Source: Gigantopelta aegis (Eukaryota; Mollusca; Gastropoda; Neomphalida; Peltospiridae). Taken from it: 64,000 nt of DNA. The DNA is taken from NCBI RefSeq assembly GCF_016097555.1, contig NC_054701.1:62778543-62842542 (forward strand), in the 5' to 3' direction. A model generated the notes under the pieces. The model worked only from the letters and a program-made list of their open reading frames with translations. It searched no databases and was not told the origin of the DNA. Numbering within the stretch: the stretch's first letter is position 1; each line of letters opens with the position of its first letter. This document shows, piece after piece, positions 34,401-49,400 of this stretch. The position numbers and the translations under genes were made by a program.

Positions 34401-37400
34401 AACCAGAAATATCTCTAAACTGAAGGTCGGACAAATAATTCAATCCCAAACTCATTATTTAGTGCAATTTGTATCTCTGAAAACTGGACGATCAGACCGT
34501 TGTCAATCATGGTGCCACTAATTGTTTCGTTTATTGTCACTTCGCTGTCTTCTGCTGGATTACATGACTGCGAACATAGCTATAGCTAGTGCAACATGCA
34601 AATGCTCTGGTTAGCCATTAGATGTGTATTCACCGTTACCGTTGGCAAATAACAAGCAATTAAAGATCAAGTGACAGCTTTGACATCAAACATTAATCCA
34701 CTGTCTTCTTATTATTTGAACTTGATTTTGTTTTAAAACCGTTTATGAGAAGCTTGGAAAATCATTCTCATCAAGTCAAATTCTGCATACCGATAAGCAC
34801 TAAATGTGCCTTCTACCAATTAGAATGGAAAACTAAAATGATGTTTACTTACTTTTCTCATTTTCTACCCTGAGTATTTCCGCACTGGCTAGCACCATCC
34901 CGTAGTAGGCGAATGCTGTTCCAAACCACAGCATCCACAGCTGTAGCGTGCTACGCAAATACTCCCTGCTAAACAGGTCTCGCACTCTTCCCGTTTCTGT
35001 CTGAAAACAGACATCATGATCAGTGAAGGGATGGGACAGAAAAGGAAAGAAATAATATTATTTGTTTTTACACCACCTCATAACATTTTAAAGTATGGCT
35101 ATTTGATGGTTATGCTGCATTCATTAGGTGCTCATGAAAACAGTGAAATCACAAGTTTCAAATTGTGAACACCACTTCACCAAGTGGAGAGATTTAAGGC
35201 GATTTATAGACAAGATACTATGTCACTCCAATTCCGAATGATTCGGTGTATGTTCCAGAACATGAGACATTTTGTGTTTGATATATTGTTAGTGCTTTAC
35301 TAAATGGTGGGAAACATTTTTCAATATCACAATTTCTGTATTTTAAAATTTGCTTGGTGTGGTAAATCTATATTGACATGATATCGATACCAAGCGGTAT
35401 ATACGGTATACGGCCCAGCTCTAATTACAGACTACATATAGCCCTGTTTAAGATACTAAAAGAAGTACAAATCGGCTATGAAACCTGAACTTGGGACTTG
35501 ACAAGTCTTCCCTCCGGCAGTTTAGACTTGTTGACCTTGGCAGCATAATTTAGGTTCCGCAGAGCTTTGTCATACTGTCCCGTAGCCACCAGGTATCGGG
35601 CACTCTCTGGAATGAACTGACCAAACAGAAGAAACAGTTGTTAACAGATTTTAGTATTATACTATTAACAGTTTTGTAGAATTTGCTACCAGGTATTGGG
35701 CAGACTGTGGAATGAACTGACCAAATAGAAGAAACACTTGTTAATAGGTTTTAGTATTATACTATTAACTGACAGTTTTGTAGAATTTGCTACCAGGTAT
35801 TGGGCCAACTCTGTAATGAACTGACTAAATAGAAGAAACACTCGTTAATTTCAGTACTGTACATTAACAGACAGTTTTGTAGAATTTGCTACCAGGTATT
35901 GGGCCAACTCTGGAATGAACTGACCAAACAGAAGAAACACTCATTAATTTCAGTACTGTACATTAACAGACAGTTTTGTTGCATCAAACAGTCCAGAAAT
36001 TAAGGACTAGTGTAACAACTTTCATGGTCAGTCCACTACATGGTTGTAGCATGCTATTAAGGATTGTCTGTTATTTGTTTTACGTTCATCGGGGTATATG
36101 AACAAAAACTAAAAATTTGCAAACTGTGTGAATTGGCAAAGCCGTTCTCACTGAAGTTTGTGGGTGATTTGTTTTGTTCATATACCTCGATGAAAATAAA
36201 AGAAATAACAGACAATACTTATAATTAAATTTCACACATACATACTAATAATAACACTAAAGTTCATATTTTATTTTGAATTATTTTTTTATTCTTCAAC
36301 TATAAGACAAACTACCACTATAAAATGATGTTATCAGATATGACGTTCCCTGAGGTAAAAAAAATTCACATTCATCAAGAAATAAACAAACTCACATTGC
36401 TACGTCTGGACCAATGGGATGACGTTATATTGTAAACAAACTCACATTGCTACGTCTGGACCAATGGGATGATGTTATATTGTAAACAAACTCACATTGC
36501 TACGTCTGGACCAATGGGATGACGTTATATTGTAAACAAACTCACATTGCTACGTCTGGACCAATGGGATGATGTTATATTGTAAACAAACTCACATTGC
36601 TACGTCTGGACCAATGGGATGACGTTATATTGTAAACAAACTCACATTCCTACGTCTGGACCAATGGGATGATGTTATATTGTAAACAAACTCACATTGC
36701 TACGTCTGGACCAATGGGATGACGTTATTTTGTAAACAAACTCACATTGCTACGTCTGGACCAATGGGATGACGTTATATTGTAATGAATGTAACAGAAA
36801 TTTAGTTATTTGAAGTTGCACAAATCAAGATTCTTGGTTCCTTGCTCAGGACGTAGAATAAGAAACAAATATTTGTTTTAACTTGAGCAAGTTATTTGGT
36901 TATTTATCAACATTTGGTCAATAAAAAGTGAAAGTAAACCCATGCATTCACATGCTACTCTGAATGCCAGCAAGGCATCTTTTATTTGCACTTTTCCACA
37001 GATGGGATAGTATGTCTATTAATAATTTTAATGGTTTCATTAGCTGGAAAGGACGCTTAATTTGTTGTAAAACCAGTTTTTGAAAATGTATTTAAGAAAC
37101 AGAATTGCTTGCACCCACTAGATACATGTTGAACAAATTCATTTTAATATATTATATAGTATCTAACAGCCGCTTGTGTTGTTTTTGTTGTTTATACTTA
37201 TTTTCATGCTTATATCCAATGAAGGTCCAAGCACGCTGTCCTGGGCATACACACCTCAGCTATCTGGTCTGTCTGTCCACGACAGTGGGTTAGTGGTTAG
37301 TGAAAAGGGTGTAGTGGTTGTACAACTACCCACTGAGTTGTTAAAACTCGTTCTGGGTGGGAGCCTGTACCGGGCTGCAAACCCAGTACCTACTACATGT

Positions 37401-40400
37401 ACCTTTATGTCCGACAACTTAACCATGACACCACCGAGGTCGGCAGAAATATGTGTGTGTCTATTATGTATAAGTACTATATACAAGCAAACCAACAAAC
37501 CCAAAGTAGTGGGACCACCGTCAAAACAGGAATGGCTGAAAATGCGAGCAGCCATCGCCACCCGATAGTCGGTATCACAAGAGCAGCAAGCAGAATCTCA
37601 AACATAGAACCAGCCGCCCAGAAAATCTGAAAAAATTAAAACAACATCTTAACCAATAACCATTTTATGATAAAGTTAACCTGTTAACCCTACCGGATTT
37701 CGCGGTAGTCTCCCGGCATTTATCAAATCTTCCACAAACCTGCGCGGGAGACAATTTCTCCTGCTAAATGACATTTTTGTAAGCATAAAAAAAAAAATCG
37801 ATCCCATTTTGCCAAGATAACATAAGGGAAGTAACTCTGCCTTTTTTTTCTCATTTAGAAAATGTCAGCTACTTTCGGTTTCCGAGAATGTAACAGGCCG
37901 AATTGTCCCGACTGTTTAATCTTTGTCAAAGTGAGAATTGTGGGATATTTATATTCATAATATTGTTAAAAAAGCATATGGAGTTTATAAAATGATGTGT
38001 TATTATAATGTTTGTTGTCATTGTAATAGCTACAAAGTGTGTTGCCGCTGATTCAACAGGCTGTGTATTGACATTCAGTGTTGCCATATATAAAACTATC
38101 CAATTTAGTCCTAATAATGCCTCTGAATTGTAAAACGTCTTCCCACTAGATTACATAATGGAACTATGACGAATCTTAAGGCTTTAAGTGTCTTCGAGAT
38201 TATTCACAATTATCTTTCACGAGCATACAGTAGGTTACGGTGAAGGAGAATGTTCAAATGAAAATGAAAACAAATTTTAATAAAAGTAATACCCATTGCA
38301 AAATCTAATTTTTTTATGTATGCTATTAAACAAAGGGGGGTATGTGTAGTAGTGTTAGTATAAAGTGCTCAAACTGGCAGTAACTAGTGGGAATTTCCCT
38401 ATTAGCTCAGTTGGTAGAGCGCTGGACTCTCAGTACGAGAGTCTGTGGTTTGAATGCCCACAGTGGAGGATTATTTTTCTGTTACATATGGAAGAGCAGA
38501 AAAAAGAGAATACACTTTATATGCTTGTAAAAATTATGAATGGTCCCTTAAATAATGAATAAGAGTTTGTTTGTTTGTTTTATTTAACGAAACCACTTGA
38601 TCACACTGATTTATTAATCATTGGCTACTGGATGTCAAACATTTGGTAATTTTGACATTAATTAACAAGGGATCTTTTATATGCATCATCCCACAGACAG
38701 GATAGCACATTCCACAGCCTTTGATATACAAGTTGTGGTGGAACCAGAAATAGCCCAATGGGCTCACGGATGGGGATTGAACCCAAACTGACCGCGCATC
38801 AAGCGAGTGATTTACCACTGGGTTACATCCCGCTCCTTAATGAACAAGAGAACCATTGAGGTACATGATACGACCATCAGGAGTTTGATGGAGAAGCACA
38901 CACATTACTGAATGGGTTAAATAAATTATTAAGATATGGCCCAGACAACGATTTCCTTGTAGGTAGTTATGGTAGGCCTATATGACACATCGCTATTCCA
39001 AGTTCAAATTCAAACTGTGACATCACAAATTAACTTGTTGATTGCCTTTGTTGGATTATGCAACAATACAATTTATAAAATAGTAGGAAATGACATTTCA
39101 ATGTAATTTGTTTTATGAGTATGTAATTCACAAAATAATTATTACATTTCACCACAAAAATTTAAAATATTTTTGTTCACTATGCCACTTTGAGACTACC
39201 CCTTTAAAACAGTAATACAGCCAAATATTATTATCTTTGTATGTAATCTTGAGAGCCCAGGATATCTTGATGGTGAGACATTTTTCCCAGGCATAATTTC
39301 AACCAACAGTCTTGGTTGGAGAGACAAGGCCTGGGATGTGGAGATGGACAGCGAAAGAAGTTCATTCAAAGATAGGAGTTGTTGCCATATTGGGAAGAAA
39401 TGAGATGGAATTCAAATGAGAAAAATGAAATGAGGCAGTGGAATAAAAAAAACCCACAACCCTCCCCACCCCCCAAAAAAAAAATCATATTAATCTCAGA
39501 TCGTGATATGTCAAGCTTGTTGGTCCGGTCCCTTTAACATCAACATAATGAAGTGTCAGTAATCGCCGTTAATAGTATCCTGATAGCCAAGGATACCAAA
39601 TTTTTATAATACCAGACTTTAATAACTCTGAATCCCACCAGGATACGATATAATACTAAAGTTTCAGGTGGAAAAGTTTGATTTGTTTAACAACACCACT
39701 AGAGCTCACTTATTTAATAATCATCGGCTGTTGAATGTTAAACATTTGGTAATTCTGACATGAAAACCCACTACATTTTTTCACTAGCAGCAAGGGATCT
39801 TTTATATATACTTTTCCATAGACAGGAAAGCACATACAAGTACCACAGCCTTTGAACAGTTGTGGTGCACTGGTTGGAATGAGAATAAAACAATCAGTTG
39901 AATGGATTCACCGAGGTGGTTCGATCCTGTGATGCAAGCACCTCAAGCGAGTGCTCAACCAACTGAGTTGAATCGCACTTCTAAATTCTCAGGTGGAAAC
40001 AGATTTTGAAAAGTTAGTATCCTAATGGAATACTGACACAACATTTTAATCTCAAACACCGAGTGTGATTCTATATAAATTGTTAAAGTTAAAGTTTGTT
40101 TTGTTTAATAGACACCACTAGAGCACATTGATTTATTAATCAAACATTTGGTAATTTAGAAATATAGTCTTAGAGATCAAACCTGCTACATTTTTCCATT
40201 AGTAGCAAGGGATATTTTATATGCACCATCCCACAGACAGGATAGTAAAAACCATGCATGGCCTTTGATATACCAGTCATGGTGCACTGGCTGGAACAAT
40301 AAATAGCCCAACGGTGATCGATCCTAGACCGGATACGCATCAAGCAAGAGCTTTACCACTGGGCTACATCCTGTCCCGATATAAACTGTGAAACATTGAA

Positions 40401-43400
40401 TTTAATAAGCAAAGGAGGATCCAAGAGAAGAATGAAAAGTTAAGTTTTAAAAAATACACAAACCTGAGAAAATATGAGAACTTTTGCCCGGTTTTTGGAT
40501 GGTAAGTACTCTGCCAACAGAGTGAAACTGAAAAAAAGGTAAAAGTTCATTCTGAAACATGCTCACAAATAACAAAAAGTCAGGAAACATTTTGTTTTCA
40601 AAATCTTGATTAGTGATATTGTTTAATGTTTTAAAATTGTGTAGTGATCTGTGAAACTTGTGTAGCGAATTGCGATGCAAAATGTTCCCTGAAAATAGAC
40701 CATTAAGTAGTTAATGAAACACAATTATAATGTCTGTATGTTTTCAATGTTTGTCTGGTTGTTAATCTAAGGTTTGTAGAAGCTCATACTGGATCTTATC
40801 TCATAAAATATGGGGTGGTTAAATTGAAAATCATATTGGATACACAGACATGGATATTCTGAGTGAGAACATGTAGATAAAGTGTGACTTTAATTGTTAA
40901 AAGGCTCTGTTACTTAGCTACAAAGATACTCTGGGTTGGAGTCAACATTTTGGTAATGAATGGATGGATGGACGGACGGACGGACGGACGGATGGACAGA
41001 CGAATATGAACGAACGAACGAATGAATGGATGGATGATTGTTTAACGACACCCAAGCACAAAAATACATCGGCTATTGGGTGTGACAAAAGGTAAGACAT
41101 TTGGATACAACAGCAAAACTCAAAGTCAACCTCTATGTGACATTTGATAAAGTTAAACACCACTAGAGTACATTTATTTATTAATTATCAGCTATTGGAT
41201 GTCAAACATTTAGTAATTTTGACTCGTAAATGTCAGAGGAAACCTCAGGGGTGCAGAAAGTATTCGCACACTCGCCAAATCCGAGTAAAAATTCTGACAG
41301 ATGATCTAACTTTTTCTGATTGATTTTATTATAATTGTTTTTGTTGTTTTTTTATTATTATTATTATTATTTTTTTTGCATTGAATCCGTGACTCCGCAT
41401 CAGCCATGACATAATTCCAAACCATTCAAACAATGGTTCAGAATGATGACAAAATACACAACAATAAATGCATCACATTGCCAATACACGGCAACAGATG
41501 ACTTTGGAGTTCAACTGCACAAGCATAACATTCCGAGAACAGGTTAAACTTATAACGAAAATGGAACCATGCAAAAAACGGACCTAAACGACAATGGAAT
41601 CAACTTGGACAAAACAGAACCTAGTGTTGGCTGACACGGCATCACAATCTATGGATATATGATTAAAACCGAACAAAAACAAATGTATGGCTAAAACGGT
41701 ATCATTACAAGTTGTGAAGATGATATCTTCATTAAAACTACAGCTATGTTAATCATTTATGATTTTGTTTTATTGGTATGCCTATATAGGGGAGATAGAA
41801 GTATTAACAGCTAGCTAGAAGTCAGTGAAATATAATCAATTTCACCAATACAATGAAATGCCATTACAGCTTTAAAAAAAAAAAAAATGGTTCCATTTCA
41901 ACAGCGTTCCGAGTTAGCCTAATTCCCAGAAAACAGGGCCTGCCAAAGGTCAGTAGTTCCTAAAAATGATGTGTTTATGTTGAAAATATGTTGACGGTAT
42001 GTTTTTAATAGATTCTTCTATTAAATACTTGTGGGATGTCACTTGAATTTTGTAAATCTGTATGAAAGAAATGTGAATAACGTAGTCTTGATCAGAATAT
42101 TTCAACATGTATTGATTTGTCAATCAACGTTTGGGGTTTGATTTGGTTCGTTTGCCACGTGGTGTTGATAACTTACAAAGTGTCCTTAATGTTTTTAAAT
42201 ATATATAAATTAATATATACATATATATTAAAATATTGCTAAACAAAAGTATATTTTCTATAGGCTTGCAGACTAGTAGAAATTCTGGCGGGCTAGTGAA
42301 ATATTTTTCATTTCTGCACCCCTGAACCTGCTACATTTTTCCATTAGCAGGAAGGGATCTTTTATATGCACTTTCCCAGACAGGACAGCATATACCATAG
42401 CCTTTAATATACCAGTTGTGGTGAATTTGTCATGAATGCTGGCGATAAATATCTTCAGTGACCTTTTTGGGTTTTTTTACAGAAATGTAAAGCAATTGCA
42501 CAATTCAAAAAGGGATGTACACCTCCCACACCCCTTCCCCATTGGTTCACTACCGTCAATATTTGGTGGTGTTGTGGTTAAGTCATTGGACATAAGGCTG
42601 TTAGGTACAGGGTACGCAACCCGGTATCGCTTCCCACCCAGAGTGAGTTTTAATGACCCAATGGGTAGTTGTAGACCACTACACCCTCTTCTCTCTCACT
42701 AACCACTAACAACTAACCTACTGACCTGGACAGACAGCCCAGGTAGCTGAGGTGTGTGCCCAGGACACCATGCTTGAACCTTAATTGGACATAAGCACGA
42801 AAATAATTTAAAAGAAAGGAAGAATGTAGCAGAATTAGGACTTACCCTTGTGGACTGCCACCCATCCCCACTCCAACCATTCCACGCAGGATAAGAATCC
42901 AGATATAGTTGGGAGAGGCTGCGGTGAGCAATCCGAAATACCCAATACATAGTGTTACATTAACCAGTGTCTGAAAAATAAAGACAAAACATTGAAATTA
43001 TTTTCAGAGAACATTTTGTTCAGTATAGCATCATGTCTTGTCATGCAAGTGGGGCAGGACGTAACCCAGTGATAAAGCGCACATCTGATGCACGGTCAGT
43101 CTAGGGACGATCCCCGTTGGTGGGCCCATTGGACTATTTCTCGTTCCAGCTAGTACACCAAAACTGGTATATCAAAGGCTGTGGTATATGCTATCCTGTC
43201 TGTGGGATGGTGCATATAAAAGATCCCTTGCTACTATTGAAAAATGTGGCAGGTTTCTTCTCTATGCTATATGTCAAAATTACAAAAATGTTGACATTCA
43301 ATAGCTGAAGATTAATAAATCAATGTGCTCTAGTGGTATCGTCAAACAAAACAAACTTCATTTTGTTTCAGAGATGGCACAATTCTGTAACATTAATTAC

Positions 43401-46400
43401 TATCTGCTAATAAATTTTTAAACTGCTAGCAAAAGTTGCTAATCAAAATTTTTAAAAGAAAAATGTTTCCTGATTTTGAAATGGATATAATTGTTACATA
43501 CACTGTTCCAAATTACTATTTTTAGAGGCGAGAAACAGTTATTTAGAAAAAAACAATGATATCTCGATGATGATGTTGCTGTTGTAAGTTTGAAATATTG
43601 TAACATTCTAGATAAACAAATATACCTATCTTGTTGCGAGGGGGAGGGGGGCATTTTTTTTTTTTTTTAAATTGCAATAGCGAGTTTTCAAACTTTGACC
43701 TGTTGGTTAGTGTTAGGTGGTAAAAAAAATCTGTTTAATATATTGCAGACCTTTCACGTAATGAGCTTGATAGTAGACCTACTTTTCATTTTTGTTGTTT
43801 AAAACTTTTTGTCGCATGCAAAATGCCAGTCAATTAATGAACACTGCAGACATCATCCATGCAGACCGGCCTCGGTGGCGTCGTTGTTAGGCCATCGGTC
43901 TACAAGCTGGTAGGTACTGGATTCGGATCCCAGTCGAGGCATGGGATTTTTAATCCAGATACTGACTCCAAACCCTGAGTGAGTGCTCCGCAAGGCTCAA
44001 TGGGTAGGTGTAAACCACTTGCACTGACCAGTGATCCATAACTGGTTCAACAAAGGCCATGGTTTGTGCTATCCTGCCTGTGGGAAGCGCAAATAAAAGA
44101 TCCCTTGCTGCTAATCGGAAAGAGTAGCCTATGTAGTGGCAACAGCAGGTTTCCTCTCAAAATTTGTGTGGTCCTTAACCATATGTCTGACGCCATATAA
44201 CCGTAAAATAAAATGTGTTGAGTGCGTCGTTAAATAAAACATTCCTTTCTTTCTTTCTTTTATCCATGCAGTCTTGATATTCCAGTAATCACATGGCAAG
44301 GATGGTACATGCTTGCAACACCTTGAATTGGCTGACTGATACCAACCAACCAAAAGTCTCTATATCCACTGAAGGTTCTGGTACGTCCATCCTGATCATC
44401 ACCTCTGACAAATGTTGCTCGTATCGATCGGAGAAAGGAAGGAAATGTTTTATTTAACGACAAACTCAACACATTTTATTTATGGTTATATGGCGTCAGA
44501 CATATGGTTAAGGACGACACAGATATTAAGAGAAAAAAAAGAAAGAAAGAAATGCCTTATTTAACGACGCACTCAACACATTTTATTTATGGTTACATGG
44601 TGTCAGACATATGGTTAAGGACCACACATATATTAAGAGAGGGAACCCGCTGTCACCACTTTATGGGCTACTCTTTTCGATTAGCAGCAAAGGATCTTTT
44701 ATATGCATCCTCCCACAGACAGGATAGCACATACCACAGCCTTTGATATACAAGTCGTGGTGCACTGGCTGGAGCGAGAAATAGCCCAATGGGCCCACCG
44801 ACGGGGATCGATCCCAGACCGACCACGCATCGAGCGAGCACTTTGCCACTGGCCTACATCCCGCCCCTTCATATCCATTGGGACAGAATGACTGATAATT
44901 AATAGTCACAACTTATCCACTGCAGTCTAGTTACTGTAGACATGAGTGGGTAATTAATCAATGCTCTTTTAACCACCATGACAATACACACCTTTGAACT
45001 CTAGCGTATATTACTGGTACATGCATAATAATAATAAGTTCCTTTATATAGCGCTAAACTCCACACTATAATGTATGCTTAAAGTGTATTACATAATTAA
45101 AATGACATGGTTAAAACAATAATACAGTAAAACATGGCATGATACAATAAAATATTTCAATTTCACATTTGTTGTATACTCAATTCAACATAAACATTAT
45201 TTTGTGTCTTTTATTTTCTGATTTATTTTTCTCCAGTCAGTCATCTGTTGATACACTGTAATTTGTAAATCCTGTATTGTGTGACTTGCATTGATAACAG
45301 CAGCTGTTGTGGATGCTAACACTTTCAAGTGGATTTAATGATTTATACTTGGCAATATTGGTTAGAATCACTAAGTAATCTAAGTTGTAATAATAAATTG
45401 GTTTTATGTTTCAGTCTGAAATAACAAAAAAAAAAGAGTTAGTTACAGCTAGTCTACAAATATCATTAGACAATTGGTCTCTAATGGTCAAAATATATAT
45501 ATAGGCCTATACACAGAATCTTGTTGGATCAAACTAGGAAGGGTCGAAAACACCGCAATGCTCGAACCAAAAACAAAGTCCCGAGTTACACTGACATGAT
45601 GTTTACCTAATGGTTAGGTCGAACTACCCGATGGGTTGAACACTTTCTTGATTACTGAAAGGGTTCGAGCCAACAGGATTCAACTGTGTGTATATATGTA
45701 TATATATATTAATAGTTTTGGGTTGGGTGGGGCTTTTAGGTGTTAAATGACAACGAAGTACCAGTTTGGATGAGATAAACACACTGACAACCAGCAGATT
45801 TCACCAACCACAGAGCTGTCAGCATCAGTTACACTCTATAATAACATTATCTGACTGAGTTTTGTGAGGCACTGTGCTCCGTAAATGCAGCCATATACAT
45901 ATATACTAGTAACAAGAAATTAAGGGCCACATGGACACTGCGTCTGTGGATTGAAAAGGCTCTTGCAGTTAATGGATGATGGTACGGCTCATTTACAGGC
46001 ATCTCGCTACTTGTCTCATGGATTAATTTGCTATCAGTCAGACAAGGCAAGGCTTGACCACAGTCCAGAATGCTCAGTTTATGTTTTAGTGGCATGCTTT
46101 TCCGAAGCCAGATTGCAAAAACATTTATACCTTCCCAACCCTAATCAAACATGGAAAGTGTTAACATAAAAAAGGAGTTTTCTAGCATGTGCCCTGCTTA
46201 GTCAGCAAAAAAGGCTTTACAAAGTCAAACAATCTTGGATTTTTTATCCATTTGCTATTCACTTTCTACAGGCAACCAAACAAGCTGTGAGTAAAAGGCT
46301 CATGTATATGCCATCTGAAATATGCTTTATTCAAGTCTGTAACCTACTTTTCATTACCTATCACCACCCCTGATTTTTTGTTGAATTATGCTTTATTCAA

Positions 46401-49400
46401 GTCTGTAACCTACTTTTCATTACCTATCACCACCCCTGATTTTTTGTTGAATTATGCTTTATTCAAGTCTGTAACCTACTTTTCATTACCTATCACCACC
46501 CCTGATTTTTTGTTGAATTATGCTTTATTCAAGTCTGTAACCTACTTTTCATTACCTATCACCACCCCTGATTTTTTGTTGAATTATGCTTTATTCAAGT
46601 CTGTAACCTACTTTTCATAACCTATCACCACCCCTGATTTTTTGTTGAATTATGCTTTATTCAAGTCTGTAACCTACTTTTCATTACCTATCACCACCCC
46701 TGATTTTTTGTTGAATTTTCTTTTTAAAAAAGGTAAAATTTCATACTGGCCCTTAACTTGTTGTGACTAGTATAGGTATTGTGAACAATCCGTGTTCTAC
46801 ATAGAAACATATAATCCATGAGCCAGATGGGTCGGTCGGTACCATCTGAGGGGACGAATGCTCATAGTGATTTTTGTCAAGGCCTACATCCCTAGCGATG
46901 GAAAATTTATGATAGCATGGCAGGACTCACAGCTTTCTGTGTGTATCTACCTGTTTTGTGACCTTACCCCCATTTTCACGACAGTTATATGTTTACAGAA
47001 TGGTTAAAGGGTGACTATATTAAAAGCATTATAAAATATTTGTCAGGGCATTTAAGAATACAAAATGTAGAGGATTGGGAGATAATAGATTGGAGATATA
47101 TACTATGTCATACTTACACTTTTACGTCCTATCTTGTCCCCTACGATTCCCCAGATCGGTGCAAAGGTACCCATTCCGCAGAAGACAACTGTGGTAATGA
47201 GTGCCACCTGGAAGTCTGTGAGACCAAATGAACATCTCAGAACTGGAGACAATACTGCAAGTAACAGCATTTCCAAAGCATCTGCTGCCTGAAACAGTTG
47301 GAAATGCAATAAAGGTTTAGTGTACATAATTTAACTCTCAGCTTCCCATTGTTTGCTACATTGTAACCTGCCTCTTTGCAAATAAAATATTTTATATTTT
47401 AGTTACCTTTAGGGATGGGTATGATGGGAATTTTTGTATCGTGATATCTCATATCTCATATAAAAAAATATGCATGATATAACATATTATTTCCACCACA
47501 TACTGTTAACCTGTTTAAAGGGCACAGGCACTTGACACAGTTTAGTATACATGAATAAAATTCAAAATGTGTTGTATATCGGTAAATTTGATATATTTCC
47601 ACAATATTTTGCTCATACTCTATTCATACATGACAAATGTATTGCCACTTAACGTGTATTGACATATACCAAAAATTTCGATCCCTACTATAAAATGGAT
47701 ATATAGTAGGGATCGAAATTTTTGGTACATGTATATATCAATACACGTTCAGGGGCAATACATTTGTCATGTATGAATAGAGTATGAGCAAAATATTGTA
47801 GAAATATATCAAATTTACCTCTAGACCTACTAATCTGTGTCAAGTGCCTGTGTTAAAGGGTGGCAAGTAACAAAATAAAGAAAATACATGATACAAATTG
47901 AAAATTTATCATTCACAACATGAAATATATGGATTACTGTTATCAGTCCAATGACAATGAAGATACGCCACTGAAAACATCCTAGATCGATGCAGTCGAC
48001 AGAAACCACCCACCATAAAACTAGCTAAGCTGCCTTACTGTTATCAGTCCACTGACAATGAAGATACGCCACTGAAAACATCCTAGACCGATGCAGTCGA
48101 CAGAAACCACCCACCATAAAACTAGCTAAGCTGCCTTACCGTTATAAGTCCACTGACAATGAAGATACGCCACTGAAAACATCCTAGACCGATGCAGTCG
48201 ACAGAAACCACCCACCATAAAACTAGCTAAGCTGCCTTACCATTATAAGTCCACTGACAATGAAGATACGCCACTGAAAACATCCTAGACCGATGCAGTC
48301 GACAGAAACCACCCACCATAAAACTAGCTAAGCTGCCTTACCGTTATCAGTCCACTGACAATGAAGATACGCCACTGAAAACATCCTAGACTGATGCATT
48401 CAACAGGAACCACCCACAATAAAACTAGCTAAGTTAGCTTACCGTTATCAGTCCACTGACAATGAAGATACGCCACTGAAAACACCCTAGACCAATGCAG
48501 TCGACAGAAACCACCCACCATAAAACTAGCTAAGTTAGCTTACCGTTATCAGTCCACTGACAATGAAGATACGCCACTGAAAACATCCTAGACCAATGCA
48601 GTCCACAGAAACCACCCACCATAAAACTAGCTAAGCTGCCTTACCATTATCAGTCCACTGACAATGAAGATACACCACTGAAAACATCCTAGACCGATGC
48701 AGTCGACAGAAACCACCCATCATAAAACTAGCTAAGTTAGCTTACCGTTATCAGTCCACTGACAATGAAGATACGCCACTGAAAACATCTTAGACCAATG
48801 CAGTCCACAGAAACCATCCACCATAAAACTAGCTAAGCTGCCTTACCATTATCAGTCCACTGACAATGAAGATACACCACTGAAAACATCCTAGACCGAT
48901 GCAGTCGACAGAAACCACCCACCATAAAACTAGCTAAGCTGCCTTACCGTTATAAGTCCACTGACAATGAAGATACGCCACTGAAAACATCCTAGACCGA
49001 TGCAGTCGACAGAAACCACCCACCATAAAACTAGCTAAGCTGCCTTACCGTTATCAGTCCACTGACAATGAAGATACGCCACTGAAAACATCCTAGACTG
49101 ATGCAGTCGACAGAAACCACCCACAATAAAACTAGCTAAGTTAGCTTACCGTTATCAGTCCACTGACAATGAAGATACGCCACTGAAAACACCCTAGACC
49201 AATGCAGTCGACAGAAACCACCCACCATAAAACTAGCTAAGTTAGCTTACCGTTATCAGTCCACTGACAATGAAGATACGCCACTGAAAACATCCTAGAC
49301 CAATGCAGTCCACAGAAACCACCCACCATAAAACTAGCTAAGCTGCCTTACCGTTATCAGTCCACTGACAATGAAGATACGCCACTGAAAACATCCTAGA

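Noticed and set aside
45847-46095. 82-residue minus-strand frame in intron 3
   Set aside because: Does not match the SVOP family, its phase fits no neighbouring exon, and it has no domain.
46378-46620. 80-residue repetitive frame ([14 protein letters not shown] repeats)
   Set aside because: A by-product of a near-perfect minisatellite whose period keeps the frame open, with no flanking coding sequence or splice context.
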